Source: Bacteroidales bacterium (lineage in GTDB: Bacteria; Bacteroidota; Bacteroidia; Bacteroidales; UBA1715). From it: a stretch of 45,081 nucleotides of DNA. The stretch covers positions 1 through 45,081 of the forward strand of contig JADKDL010000034.1 in NCBI GenBank assembly GCA_016714605.1. Reading direction: 5' to 3'. Positions 24,187 through 34,157 of the stretch are shown here, piece after piece. A program made the position numbers and the translations under genes. Position 1 is the stretch's first letter, and every line of letters begins with the position of its first letter. Below the pieces are notes generated by a model. It saw only the letters and a program-made list of their open reading frames with translations, was not told the DNA's origin and ran no database searches.

Positions 24187-25464
24187 TTATTTAGTCCATC
24201 CGGCTAACCAACCGTCGCCTGAACCTATTTTGCTATCTGCTGTAAAGAAAGCATCTAAACTTGCAGCATCTTTACCACCGTCCATTGATAGAGCTGTAGT
24301 TTCAGCACCTCTTTTTACATTAGCACTTTTCTCAAATTTCATATCAACATTTATGATTGGAGCATTTGGATCGTTAATTAAATCTTTATCATCAATTTTT
24401 CCATCAGTATTTACATCTGTATCTGCTTTTACTTTCGATACAGAATAGTTGAAAACTTTACCTGTTACAGTTGTATCAATATAAGCATAATCAACTTTTA
24501 GAGATCCATCATTCAAATTAAGGATTGATTGATTATGTTCAACATCTATTGATCTATCTTTGAAACCTGTAACTATCACATTATATATCTGTGCTTTAGT
24601 TCCCTCTCTCAATTTCATACCTCTACTTTCAACGCTACCTGCGCCTATTAAAGTAACTTGCGATAAGGTAGGATTTGAATATGGAGTAGCTGTATTTGAT
24701 TTTCCGCTATTATCAGCTTCTATACCTCTGTCTCCTTCACCTTCAATTTGTTTTGCCAACCAGTATTGTCCTTTACCTGACCAACCGTAAGTCCAGTCAA
24801 AACAATCATCAGTAGCACCGTATACATAGGCATATTTTACGTTTACCGTTCCACCAAAAAATTCAATACCATCATCTGTACCATGAAAAATTTGTACATA
24901 TTCTATAGTTGTACCCGCACCTACACCATAAAGAGTAAGACCATTAGCTTCATGTTCTTCATCTAAATTAATTCCAGTATATTCAAAACGGCAATATTTC
25001 AATACTCCTGAATTATCGTTTGCATCAGTGCCACCATATACAGCATCGCCAATTTCTGAAGATCCGGTACCACCTGAAAGATTTATTGGAGCTTTTCCAC
25101 AAATATGTAAAGAACCCCATGCACCAGACTCTTTTTTATCAGCAGTAAAAACTATTGGATTTGTAGCAGTACCTTCTGCCATAATTTTTGCCCCTTGCTC
25201 TATAAGTAAATAAGAAATGGTAGAAGAAACAGCTTCGATGGTTGTTCCTGCTTCAATAGTAAGCGTTACCCCAGATTTTACTTTTACATCTCCTTTTATT
25301 ACCCATACTTTATCGCTTGTAAGCTTTTTGTCTGCAGAAATTTCTCCAGTTAGAACAGTGTCAACTTCTTCTTCAACTTCGTCTTCTTTGCACGATACTA
25401 CGCTCAGACTTAAGGTAAAAAACATCGCCATAATGGCTAATAAACTTAATTGTACTTTTTTCAT
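24187..25464 (-). CDS. Beta-helix-like lipoprotein encoded with a TonB receptor
   Basis: A 425-aa lipoprotein: signal peptide with lipobox LSVVSC (Cys about 25), followed by an acidic stretch EDEVEEEVD typical of surface-exported lipoproteins. The rest is rich in parallel beta-helix-like turns: WVIKGDVKVKSGVTLTIEAGTTIEA, NGLTLYGVGAGTTIEYVQIF, DDGIEFFGGTVNVKYAYVYG. No catalytic motif is recognised. It follows the TonB receptor by 50 bp on the same strand with a terminator behind it, so the two form an operon. Inference: it is the surface partner of the receptor, taking the place SusD has in polysaccharide systems, and it is controlled through the 11-bp repeat operator upstream of the receptor. 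Confidence 0.8.
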   Translation of the reverse strand: MKKVQLSLLAIMAMFFTLSLSVVSCKEDEVEEEVDTVLTGEISADKKLTSDKVWVIKGDVKVKSGVTLTIEAGTTIEAVSSTISYLLIEQGAKIMAEGTATNPIVFTADKKESGAWGSLHICGKAPINLSGGTGSSEIGDAVYGGTDANDNSGVLKYCRFEYTGINLDEEHEANGLTLYGVGAGTTIEYVQIFHGTDDGIEFFGGTVNVKYAYVYGATDDCFDWTYGWSGKGQYWLAKQIEGEGDRGIEADNSGKSNTATPYSNPTLSQVTLIGAGSVESRGMKLREGTKAQIYNVIVTGFKDRSIDVEHNQSILNLNDGSLKVDYAYIDTTVTGKVFNYSVSKVKADTDVNTDGKIDDKDLINDPNAPIINVDMKFEKSANVKRGAETTALSMDGGKDAASLDAFFTADSKIGSGDGWLAGWTK

Positions 25465-25514
25465 TTTCTTAATTTTTAGTTAAACAATTTATATAATAGA
25501 ATTTTTAATATACA

Positions 25515-28316
25515 TTAAAAGGAATATGATAAGCTTAGAGAAAACGATCTACCGGATCTTGTTTCTTCTAAATCGGCATGGTTGATATATGACTGATTAT
25601 CATTATTATATTCTCCATATCCCTGTGTGAGTTTTTTCTTGAAATCGAGTATGTTTTTTGCACTAAGACTTATGCCAAACTTTTTTGAGAATGTAGTTTT
25701 TACGATACAATCGAAGGAGTGGAAAGGCATTTCGAAAATACTGCCTACCCCATTGGCTCCTACTGCATACATACGTTTGCCATAGACATTGTAAACCAAG
25801 GAGAGTCTGGTAGAGTGTTTTTTGTCCTTGCCATAAAGAAAATCATAACCCAAATCGGCATTCAATAAAAATGGAGAAGCTCCTTGCATAGCACGTCTTT
25901 TTTCGGTATCGTTTGCATTGCTATCTACTTCTATAAGCGTATATATGTAAGAAAAGTTGCTCCCTACAAAAAACTGCTCAGTCAGATATTTTTTCACCTC
26001 CACCTCAAAACCTGCTGCTATACCTTTTTGGGTATTTTTAAAAGAATAAACAATAGAACCTCCTTGTGGTTTGGCTATACGCTCAATAGGTTCGTCTAAA
26101 TATTTACCATAAAAACCTATAGAAATGAGCTCTTTGCTCTTGGGGAACCATTCCCATTTAATATCAATATTGTAATTGTATGCATTGTCGAGATAGTTTT
26201 CTATTGATGAATTCACGTTCGTTCTGTTGTTTGGTTCCCCTACAGTTTTCTTTTCACCCATTTTAGGGATAACCAAAGCCGGCGATTTTTCATTAAAACT
26301 TGGTCTGGTTATGGTTCTACTGGCAGAAAATCTGATATTCGATTTTGGCGTTGCAGCATATTTAATATTGAGCGCCGGAAAAAAGTCGTGCGATTTTATT
26401 GTGTAAGGCACCTCAACATCAGCATTATTATATGCATAGATAGTCATATCAGAATATTCATAACGTATGCCCATGTTGTAGGTAAGCTTATTTACCGTAA
26501 ATACATAATCGGCAAAACCCGAGACATTTAGATACATTCCATTATATTTCATCGGGTAACTGTTTCCGTTGGTTACATAAATGAGATCTTCTGCAAAATG
26601 TTGCTCAGAGAATAAATCCATAGGCGATTGCGGATCTACTTCATAATTGTCTAATGCTTTATAATTGTAATAAAATACATATGATTCATAACTTTTCTGT
26701 TTAAACATGCTCTCCGTACCAAAACAAAAATGGTGTTTGCCTTCTTGAGCTTTATAATCGAAAACAAGGCTTCCATTATAGCTATTTTCATATTCATCGC
26801 TAAAAAATCTCAGAGACTCCTGAGCGTTAAGGGCATAAGGGGTAAATTGTGGTGCTGCTTCTGGTTTATCGAAAGAATTTTGTCGGCGATCAGGAACAAC
26901 ATCGGTACTCTTAGCAAAACCTAATTTATATTCCAAACTCAATTTTTCTCTTAATAAATGTGTTCCTATAATTTGCGAATAGAGTAAAGACTTTTCCTCA
27001 AACTGCATGTTTCTTGCAAAAATATTTGTACCCTCTGAATTATAACCGCGTTTTTCATCTACAACATCGCTGGTGCTTTTGGTATGAAATAAATTTATTT
27101 TTATAATCTGTTTCGGATTGAAAATGAGGGAGTAGTTTACAAGGTTAGTAAACAAGGTATTATAAGCATACTCATCTACACTATACAGTGCAAAGGGAGT
27201 TCCGTCACTCTTTAAATCTGCTTTGAAGGTGTCATCGAAAAACTCATATTTATTATCAAACGAACTGGAGATAAGCAGACCCATTTTCAGCCTTTCGCCC
27301 ACTTTAAATAACTTTCCACCGGCTATACCCATAGAAATGCTGGGCATAGATTGCGCAGTTTTATAGCTCATATCAGAGGCAAAAATATCTTTACCTGTAC
27401 CCTTAGATGTTTGGTTTCTATTTACCACCTTATACTCTTCGGGCATTAAATCGTACCTGTCTTGCGTACCTGCACCCCAGAAAGCATTTTTTACGGTGGT
27501 AGAAGAAAATTTATGTTCATTGAAGGTAGAAATTGTATTGAAACCAGTTCCGGCACTTATAGTAATGAAAGGCTTCTCAGGATAGTCTTTTGTTTCTATA
27601 TTTATGAGAGCACCGGCATAATCGCCATAATTTTTAACCGAATATACTTTGCTTACGCCAATATTCTTAACAACATCGGCAGGGAACAAACTAAGATCTA
27701 TAACTTTTTTGTAGGGTCGGGAGACGAAATGGGCATTCCATTTAGATTTGCTACATTATATCGGTCGCCTAAGCCTCTCACAAACAGTTGCGTGGAACCC
27801 ATCATAGAAATCCCTGACATCTTCTTTACCCCTGAAGCTACGTCGCCGGCACCTTTTCTGGAAAGCTCCATAGCGCCCATGCTTTCTTGCATAATGGTAG
27901 CTTTCTTCTGCTGACTGATAGTTGCTGCCTCAGACTCTCTGTTGAGTTTCGCCTGCACCGCAACTTCTTCTATCTGAATATCTTCCGATAGCAATTTGAA
28001 ATCTAAAACATGCGTTTTACCTATTTCAACTTTAATATTTTTTTTTTTGAGTCTTATAAGATATGTATGAACACTCTGCTGCATAAACCCCCGGTTCAAG
28101 TTCTATGGTATAGCCACCGTCAAAACCGGTAATCATACCTTTTTTTTCCGTTCCGGATGTAAAGGTTATTGCAGCGCCAATGAGTTCTTCACTTGTTTTT
28201 GAATCTGAAACTTTTCCTGTAATACTTCCCTTCTTGTTTTGTGCATTAAGTCCGCTATTGAATAACAGAATTAATAGAAATACAAAACGTCCCTTTACTA
28301 AAGATGAATAATTCAT
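25515..28316 (-). CDS. TonB-dependent receptor with carboxypeptidase-regulatory-like N-terminus; two compensating frameshifts
   Basis: Three consecutive frames form one 933-aa receptor. Part 1 (28316-28032): signal peptide MNYSSLVKGRFVFLLILLFN and a carboxypeptidase-regulatory-like domain (GSITGKVSDSKTSEELIGAAI). Part 2 (about 28045-27698): plug with QLFVRGLGDRYNVANLNG. Part 3 (27689 on): VVKNIGVSKVYSVKNYGDYAG and the barrel, ending SFSLSLSYSF with a terminal Phe. Removing one A from the A11 run (28038-28048) and adding one A to the A6 run near 27705 joins all parts (KTQKKNIKVEIG; DPTKKVIDLSLFPADVV). The length is a multiple of three because the shifts cancel, but 110 residues between them are out of frame. 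The cause may be sequencing error, or a phase-variable A tract. It imports an unknown ligand across the outer membrane. Confidence 0.88.
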
Positions 28317-28364
28317 TCGTTTGTTGCTATTAAAAAAAATTGCTTTATAGATATTTGGTGAGAG

Positions 28365-28409
28365 CAAAAGTAGATGTGCAGTTTTAAGTACATCTTAATG
28401 ATACTTTAA
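28365..28409 (-). promoter_or_regulatory. Response-regulator operator and promoter of the TonB operon
   Basis: Minus strand units TTAAAGTATCA (from 28409), TTAAGATGTAC (from 28398) and TTAAAACTGCA (from 28387) are phased at exactly 11 bp, then 4 nt to a -7 box TACTTTTG (28372-28365). The 11-bp direct-repeat layout is typical of PhoB/OmpR-family binding sites. The repeats replace the -33 box, as in activated promoters. Confidence 0.7.
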
Positions 28410-28519
28410 GTTTATGTAAATATTTCAAAAATTACTTAATAAACTCTATCAATGCACATTAAGTGATATTTGTGAGGGTATATACTCATATTTTTAACGA
28501 TTTAGCCTTAGTATATGTT

Positions 28520-28573
28520 AATAATTAATTAACATAAGGTTAAGATGTACTTCATTATATATATATAGTTTTG
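28520..28573 (+). promoter_or_regulatory. Response-regulator operator and promoter of the regulator gene
   Basis: Plus strand units start with TTAAT (28520), TTAAC (28531), TTAAG (28542) and TTCAT (28553), each 11 bp apart, then 2 nt to a -7 box TAGTTTTG (28566-28573). The unit TTAAGATGTAC (28542-28552) is identical to the one in the TonB promoter and, with two more bases, forms a 13-bp perfect inverted repeat with it (28386-28398). This implies autoregulation. Confidence 0.7.
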
Positions 28574-28591
28574 ACCAACTATTTAAATACT

Positions 28592-29284
28592 ATGAGTGAT
28601 AAGTTTAATAAAATATTAATAGCAGACGATGAACCGGATATCATCGAGTTCTTGCAGTATAATTTAGAAAAAAACGGTTTTATCGTGATTTCAGCTATAA
28701 ATGGTAGACAAGCTCTAGACTTGGCTATTAAAGAGAAACCCGATCTCATATTACTTGATATAATGATGCCCGAACTTGATGGTGTAGAAGTATGTAGAGA
28801 ATTGAGAGACCGTGCAGAGTTTAAAGATACGCTCATAGCTTTTCTAACCGCTCGAAGCGAAGATTATTCGCAAATAGCTGGTTTTGAAGTTGGTGCCGAT
28901 GATTATATGACCAAACCCATAAAACCAAGAGTTTTGGTGGCAAGAATAAAAGCACTACTTAAGCGCAAAGAAGTTGCTGCGCCTCCTATAAATCTTAAAC
29001 AATATGGAGAATTATCTATCGATGTTGAGAAAAGACTCATTATCATAAATGATATTCCCTATCATCTACCCAAAAAAGAATACGAAATACTCAATCTGTT
29101 AGCATCTAAACCGGGTAAAGTTTTTACTCGCGAAGAAATTTACCACCTAATATGGGGTTTTGATATCTTTGTTGGCGACCGCACAATAGACGTGCATGTG
29201 AGGAAAATAAGGGAAAAGATTGGCGAAGACTTTATAAGAACTATAAAAGGAATTGGGTATAAATTTTCTTCAGCCAACCAGTAG
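28592..29284 (+). CDS. PhoB/OmpR-type response regulator
   Basis: A 230-aa regulator: receiver domain with acidic pair ADDEPD (residues 11-16), phospho-acceptor Asp56 in LLLDIMMPELDG, switch Thr (FLTAR) and Lys (MTKPIKP). A winged-helix output domain follows (ELSIDVEKRLIIINDIPYHLPKKEYEILNLLASKPGKVFTREEIYHLIWG...VDVHVRKIREKIG-type end, IRTIKGIGYKF). I choose the ATG at 28592 since the frame further upstream begins with TTG inside the -7 box. There is no histidine kinase next to it, so its partner is elsewhere. It is divergent from the TonB operon, with shared 11-bp operators. Phosphate control is possible from the PhoB-like sequence but is not shown here. Confidence 0.93.
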   Translation: MSDKFNKILIADDEPDIIEFLQYNLEKNGFIVISAINGRQALDLAIKEKPDLILLDIMMPELDGVEVCRELRDRAEFKDTLIAFLTARSEDYSQIAGFEVGADDYMTKPIKPRVLVARIKALLKRKEVAAPPINLKQYGELSIDVEKRLIIINDIPYHLPKKEYEILNLLASKPGKVFTREEIYHLIWGFDIFVGDRTIDVHVRKIREKIGEDFIRTIKGIGYKFSSANQ

Positions 29285-29510
29285 TTTCTATCCTTTAAGT
29301 TTAAAATTTATAATTTGTCTCCACTTGTATTTTATAACATCTGCAAAATATGCGGTACTATATGGGGCATTTTTATACTTCTTGTATTCATATATTAAAA
29401 AAATTCTGTTATTTTGCCTTATTTACTTATTTTCAACTCAATCTATACTTCGAAAGAAAGTTTGAGATATCGGGAATCGGTAATTTATCATCTGTTAAAA
29501 AATTAAATTT

Positions 29511-31286
29511 ATGATGCAAAATAATATGACTAAATATTGTGTAATAGTATTGTTCTTCATTACTATTTTCTCAGTTTCAGCTCAAGATACCATAATAAAT
29601 AAATGGAAAAACGGGCAAACAAGCAGTACCGGACGATTGGTAAATGGCTTTGAATATGGTCTGTGGACATACTGGAACCAGCAAGGGGTGAAAGAACAGG
29701 AAACAGAATTCAAAAAAGGACAGATTCATGGCAGACTAACCTATTTCTACCCAAACGGGAATAAAAAAAATGAAGGTTTTTTTGTGATGGGTATTCAAGA
29801 CAGTATTTACCATGATTGGAATGAAACTGGAACTTTAACACAAACCGGATATTTTTCTAAGGGTAAAAAAGATAGTATCTGGATCAGCTATTTCGAAACC
29901 GGAGAAATGCAAAAAAGAATTCAATACATTAAAGATACGGTAAAACTGCTCGACTATTATTCAAAACCTTCCACAGCTCTGATAACCAACGGCGAAGGTC
30001 TGTATTCAGAATACTGGGAAAATGCAAAACTCAAGGAAAAAGGAGCTTACAGCAAAGGTTTACAACATGGCGAATGGCAATTCTACTACGAAAACGGCAC
30101 ACTCCGCTCTAGTGGTTCATTTTCTTATGGCGACCGTGTTGGAAATTGGGTTTCATTTTATGAAGATGGAGCTAAACAAGAAGAACTGAATTACGATAAT
30201 GGGAAAAATGTATATTGGTTTAGAAATGGTGAAAAAGAATTTGAAGGCTATATAAAAAATGGCGAGAAAGATTCTGTTTGGACGTATTGGTACAATCAAG
30301 GAAATATTCGCACACAACTGTTTTACAAAAAAGGATTACAAGTAGGTCTGCAAACCAAATGGTATCCAAGTGGTGTAAAAGAAGCCGAAATAACTTATGC
30401 CAACGACCAGAAAAACGGCTATGCTGTTTGGTGGTTTGACGATGGAAAAAAAGATATGGAAGGTTACTTTACAAACGATAAACAGTCGGGCACCTGGACC
30501 TATTGGAGAAAAGACGGTGGAAAAGGAAACGAAGGCAACTACGCAGACGGAAAAATGACCGGAACATGGACATGGTGGTATGCCGATGGAAGTCTTTGGA
30601 AACAAGGAAACTACAAAGATGATTTAAAAACCGGTACATGGACAACATTCTACGAATCGGGTAAAAAATTTAAAGAAGGCGATTTTGCTGCCGATAAAGA
30701 AAACGGACTTTGGCAACAATGGTACGAAAACGGCAGTTTGCTTATGAGTGGTTATTTCGAAAATGGTAAAATGACCGGACTTTGGCAAGAGTGGTTTGAG
30801 AATGGTCAGAAAAAATATGACATAGAGTACAAAAACCACCTGATGGACGGCAAAGCTAATTACTGGTTTGAGGATGGTAAAAAACGTGTTGAGAAAAATT
30901 ATTCAGAAGGTCTTCTTAACGGTATTTATACAACATATTTCCCTAATGAAAAGGTAAATATTACCGGGTTTTATGTAAAATCTTGCACCTCTACCAACAT
31001 AAAATGCAAAGAATTGAAAAATGGCTTGTGGAAGTATTATAATGAATATAACAGCCTTATACGCGAAGAAACTTATAACTACGGCATTCCTCACGGCATA
31101 TGGCGTACATACTACAAAGAAGGTCCGCTTGAAACAGAAATATTCTACAAAGAAGGTAAGAAAAATGGTGCATACAAAAGACTGGCTATTACCGGAGAGA
31201 TGTTATTCGAATCGGTATTTAAAGATGATAAACAAGTGAAAATAAAAACCGATAACAGCACAAAAAATTTAAAGATACAATACTAA
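29511..31286 (+). CDS. Exported MORN/YwqK-like repeat protein
   Basis: A 591-aa protein with a signal peptide (VIVLFFITIFSVSAQ). About 20 repeats of the form G.W..WYENG.....G.Y..GK..G follow (e.g. TGTWTWWYADGSLWKQGNY, NGLWQQWYENGSLLMSGYF). This is the MORN-variant repeat of the family often labelled YwqK-family antitoxin in databases; that label says little about function here. The repeats make a long beta-hairpin array. The first ATG is at 29511, with two other in-frame ATGs close by. It is followed after 13 bp by kdsB, so cotranscription is likely. Confidence 0.85.
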   Translation: MMQNNMTKYCVIVLFFITIFSVSAQDTIINKWKNGQTSSTGRLVNGFEYGLWTYWNQQGVKEQETEFKKGQIHGRLTYFYPNGNKKNEGFFVMGIQDSIYHDWNETGTLTQTGYFSKGKKDSIWISYFETGEMQKRIQYIKDTVKLLDYYSKPSTALITNGEGLYSEYWENAKLKEKGAYSKGLQHGEWQFYYENGTLRSSGSFSYGDRVGNWVSFYEDGAKQEELNYDNGKNVYWFRNGEKEFEGYIKNGEKDSVWTYWYNQGNIRTQLFYKKGLQVGLQTKWYPSGVKEAEITYANDQKNGYAVWWFDDGKKDMEGYFTNDKQSGTWTYWRKDGGKGNEGNYADGKMTGTWTWWYADGSLWKQGNYKDDLKTGTWTTFYESGKKFKEGDFAADKENGLWQQWYENGSLLMSGYFENGKMTGLWQEWFENGQKKYDIEYKNHLMDGKANYWFEDGKKRVEKNYSEGLLNGIYTTYFPNEKVNITGFYVKSCTSTNIKCKELKNGLWKYYNEYNSLIREETYNYGIPHGIWRTYYKEGPLETEIFYKEGKKNGAYKRLAITGEMLFESVFKDDKQVKIKTDNSTKNLKIQY

Positions 31287-31299
31287 ATAATATTTTTTA

Positions 31300-32061
31300 A
31301 TGAACACATTTATTGGAATAATTCCGGCACGCTACGCATCTACAAGATTTCCGGGCAAACCATTAGTTAAAATTAACGGTAAACCAATGGTGCAACATGT
31401 TTACGAACAGGCATCAAAAGCTATAGAACAGGTATATATTGCAACAGACGATTCTAGAATAGAAGAGGCAGTACTACAGTTTGGCGGTAAAGTAATCATG
31501 ACATCGCCCGAGCACCAAAGTGGTACCGACCGCATAGCCGAAGCTGTTGCATCGCTTGAGAAACTAGGTGTATTTGCCAATGTAATCATAAACATACAAG
31601 GCGACGAACCGTTTATAAAAACCGAACAGATTCAACAACTTAAATCTTGCTTTCTCAAAGAAGAAACGCAAATAGCAACGCTCATAAAAAAAATTGAAAA
31701 AGAAGAGGAGTTGTTCGATACTAATAAACCAAAAGTAGCAATAACCACAACTGGCAAAGCCCTTTTGTTTTCTCGCTCTACTATACCCCACGTAAGAGGC
31801 AGAGAAGTATTTGACTGGTTTAGAAAAGCAAGTTTCTTCAAACATATTGGCATTTACGCCTATAAAACTGAGGTGCTTAAGGAAATAACTCGCTTACCAC
31901 AATCATCGCTCGAACTGGCAGAATCGCTAGAGCAACTCCGATGGTTGGAAAATGGATACATAATACAAACTGCCGTTACCGACTTTGAAGCTATGGCTGT
32001 AGATACACCTACCGATTTGGAAAATCTATTGGCTTCACTCAAAAATACGGTAATAGAATAA
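31300..32061 (+). CDS. kdsB: 3-deoxy-manno-octulosonate cytidylyltransferase (CMP-Kdo synthetase)
   Basis: A 253-aa protein of normal family length. It has the nucleotide-binding start GIIPARYASTRFPGKPL (residues 6-22), KPMVQHVYEQA, VYIATDDSRI, the MTSPEHQSGTDRIAEA motif, and NIQGDEPF with the metal-binding Asp. It couples CTP to Kdo in the cytoplasm to make CMP-Kdo for lipopolysaccharide inner core. It lies in a tight plus-strand run with the MORN-like gene before (13 bp) and a rubrerythrin after (19 bp); no functional link between these is obvious. Confidence 0.97.
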   Translation: MNTFIGIIPARYASTRFPGKPLVKINGKPMVQHVYEQASKAIEQVYIATDDSRIEEAVLQFGGKVIMTSPEHQSGTDRIAEAVASLEKLGVFANVIINIQGDEPFIKTEQIQQLKSCFLKEETQIATLIKKIEKEEELFDTNKPKVAITTTGKALLFSRSTIPHVRGREVFDWFRKASFFKHIGIYAYKTEVLKEITRLPQSSLELAESLEQLRWLENGYIIQTAVTDFEAMAVDTPTDLENLLASLKNTVIE

Positions 32062-32080
32062 TAATTTTAATCAAAAATTC

Positions 32081-32653
32081 ATGACAATAATAGGCAGCCA
32101 AACTGAGAAAAATCTTCTCTCTGCATTTGCAAACGAATCAGTTTCTAGAAATACCTACCTCTTCTTTGCCGACAAAGCAAAAAAGGAAAAACTGATTACT
32201 ATTGCAAATATTTTTAATGATACGGCCGACCATGAACTCTCTCATGCCAAAACATTTTTCAAGTTTCTTGAAGGAACAAACGTTTCTATACAATCAAAAT
32301 TTTCAATTAAACCCATTGCCAGTACTTTAGAAAATCTTAAATTAGCAGCTGCGGATGAACATACAGAATGGACAAACACCTACCTTCATTTTGCAGAAGT
32401 TGCTAAAGAAGAAGGTTTTAGTGCCGTTGCAGCAAAATTTAAGCTTATAGCCTCTGTTGAAGAACAGCATGAAAGGCGATTCCTGCAATTTATTTCGCGA
32501 TTGGAAACCAAAACCTTATACAAAAGAGAGGTTGAAATTCAATGGAAATGTCTGAAATGTGGTTTTGTTCATACTGGCACTTTTGCACCAGAAGTTTGTG
32601 CAGCATGCAATCATCCTCAAGGCTATTTTTCGCCTATAGAACCTGCATATTAA
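32081..32653 (+). CDS. Rubrerythrin family protein, paralogue 1
   Basis: A 190-aa protein. The ferritin-like four-helix part keeps the diiron ligands: ANESVSRN (Glu19), ADHELSHAKTF (Glu and His), DEHTEWTNTY, SVEEQHERRF. The C-terminal rubredoxin-like domain has WKCLKCGFVH and EVCAACNHP, two CxxC pairs. It would reduce hydrogen peroxide in the cytoplasm with electrons passed through the rubredoxin-like iron. It is more divergent in non-ligand positions than the second paralogue 117 bp downstream. Ligands are complete, so it is probably active. Confidence 0.92.
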   Translation: MTIIGSQTEKNLLSAFANESVSRNTYLFFADKAKKEKLITIANIFNDTADHELSHAKTFFKFLEGTNVSIQSKFSIKPIASTLENLKLAAADEHTEWTNTYLHFAEVAKEEGFSAVAAKFKLIASVEEQHERRFLQFISRLETKTLYKREVEIQWKCLKCGFVHTGTFAPEVCAACNHPQGYFSPIEPAY

Positions 32654-32770
32654 GAATATATATTGCGATTCTATGAACCTAATGTTGCGGTTGATTATCT
32701 GAAGTTTAGCTGCAATGTTTTTTTGTATTGTAATTAAATATATGAATTATAACTAAATTCCAAAATTATT

Positions 32771-33343
32771 ATGAGTATCAAAGGTACAGAAACCGAAAAA
32801 AACCTGCTTAAAGCATTTGCAGGAGAATCTCAAGCAAGAAACAGATATACATTTTTTGCGAAAGAAGCTAAAAAAGAAGGCTTCGAACAAATAGCTGCTA
32901 TCTTTATTGAAACAGCCGAACAAGAAAAAGAACATGCAAAACGTTTTTTCAGCTTCTTAGAAGGTGGCGATGTTGAGATTACTGCAATGTATCCGGCAGG
33001 TAAAATTGGCACTACAGCAGAGAATTTGAAAGCTGCTGCTATGGGCGAAAATGAAGAGTGGACTGTTCTATATCCTGAATTTGCAAATATTGCTGAAAAA
33101 GAAGGTTTCAAAGAGGTTGCTACTGCTTTTAGAATGATTGCAAAAGTAGAAGTAGAACACGAAAAACGCTACAACAGACTATTAGCTAATGTGTTAGAAA
33201 ATAAAGTGTTTGAGAAAGCAGAAAAAACAAACTGGAAATGTACAAACTGCGGTTATGTACATGAAGGAACAAAGTCGCCTGAAAAATGTCCGGCTTGCCA
33301 ACATCCTAAATCTTACTTTCAAGTAAAAGAAGAAAATTATTAA
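32771..33343 (+). CDS. Rubrerythrin, paralogue 2
   Basis: A 190-aa canonical rubrerythrin: AFAGESQARNRYTFFA (Glu19), ETAEQEKEHAKRFF, AMGENEEWTVLYPEF, AKVEVEHEKRY for the diiron site, and rubredoxin domain WKCTNCGYVHEG..EKCPACQHP. It detoxifies peroxide under anaerobic conditions. It is same length and collinear with paralogue 1, so they arose by tandem duplication. A bidirectional terminator follows at 33407-33434. Confidence 0.95.
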   Translation: MSIKGTETEKNLLKAFAGESQARNRYTFFAKEAKKEGFEQIAAIFIETAEQEKEHAKRFFSFLEGGDVEITAMYPAGKIGTTAENLKAAAMGENEEWTVLYPEFANIAEKEGFKEVATAFRMIAKVEVEHEKRYNRLLANVLENKVFEKAEKTNWKCTNCGYVHEGTKSPEKCPACQHPKSYFQVKEENY

Positions 33344-33406
33344 TTGAAAATTTTAAATTGAGGTTCCTAAATTGATGCCTCATTTCTAAAATTATCATCA
33401 AAACAT

Positions 33407-33434
33407 AAAAGGAGGTTCACAAAAACCTCCTTTT
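33407..33434. terminator. Bidirectional terminator between rubrerythrin and LuxR-type regulator
   Basis: AAAAGGAGGTT (33407-33417) and AACCTCCTTTT (33424-33434) form a perfect 11-bp stem with A/T tracts at both ends, between two convergent genes. Confidence 0.85.
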
Positions 33435-33497
33435 ATTGTTTTATACAATTTGAATTATATTATTGATATGGAAGTTTTTTTAAGACTACCGTATTTT

Positions 33498-34145
33498 TTA
33501 CTTTACTTTTATAATATCGTTCTTTATAGCGAACATAACCAAATTTACCGTATTGTTTACATTGGTTTTGCTGTAAAGGTTAGATTTATGACTCTCTATA
33601 GTTCTAGAACTGAGACAGAGTTTGTCGGCAATTTCTTTATTAGAATACCCACGGCAGGTAAGTTCCAAAACCTCCATTTCGCGCTCGGTAAAATCGAGTT
33701 CGTTTTTTCTCTTTTCCTTCTCTTCTTTTGTAAAAATTACATTTTGCAGAAGTTTCTGAGAGAAAAAGTTTTCGCCTTTAATTAATTCATCCATAGCCTG
33801 TTCTAGCTCTTTGCTACCTGCCTCTTTCAGCACAAAACCTTTTACACCGGCATGTATCATTTTATAGTAATACTCCTCATCGCCAAACATTGATAGGGCT
33901 AGAATTTTTACTTTCGGATTTATTTCTAAGCATCTTTTGGTTGCTTCAATACCGTTCATGTTTGGCATAGATATGTCCATCAACACAATAGCTACATCAT
34001 TATACTCTTCAAATTTGCTCAAAAAGTCGAGTCCGTCTTCGGCTTGTTGCACAATTTCATATTTATCACTTTTTGAAAAGGCAAACACAAGTCCTTCTCT
34101 AAACATTTTGTGATCGTCAACAATAAAAACTTTTTGTTTGGTCAT
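33498..34145 (-). CDS. NarL/LuxR-type response regulator
   Basis: A 215-aa regulator: receiver domain (VFIVDDHKMFREGL, Asp in IVLMDISMPNMNG, Lys in FVLKEAGS) and a LuxR-type helix-turn-helix (LDFTEREMEVLELTCRGYSNKEIADKLCLSSRTIESHKSNL, about residues 150-190). It lies 12 bp downstream of the HisKA_3 kinase gene on the same strand, which makes that kinase its likely partner. Targets are unknown. Confidence 0.95.
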   Translation of the reverse strand: MTKQKVFIVDDHKMFREGLVFAFSKSDKYEIVQQAEDGLDFLSKFEEYNDVAIVLMDISMPNMNGIEATKRCLEINPKVKILALSMFGDEEYYYKMIHAGVKGFVLKEAGSKELEQAMDELIKGENFFSQKLLQNVIFTKEEKEKRKNELDFTEREMEVLELTCRGYSNKEIADKLCLSSRTIESHKSNLYSKTNVNNTVNLVMFAIKNDIIKVK

Positions 34146-34157
34146 GATTATTATAAT

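Noticed and set aside
28032..28060. Programmed ribosomal frameshift at the A11 tract of the TonB receptor
   Set aside because: A second, opposite shift is needed downstream and similar shifts occur in unrelated genes in the window, so error or slippage in DNA is simpler.
28365..28573. Calling the operator a Pho box
   Set aside because: The 11-bp phasing fits PhoB-family binding, but the unit TTAAGATGTAC does not match the enterobacterial CTGTCAT consensus, and no phosphate gene is present; kept as an unnamed operator.
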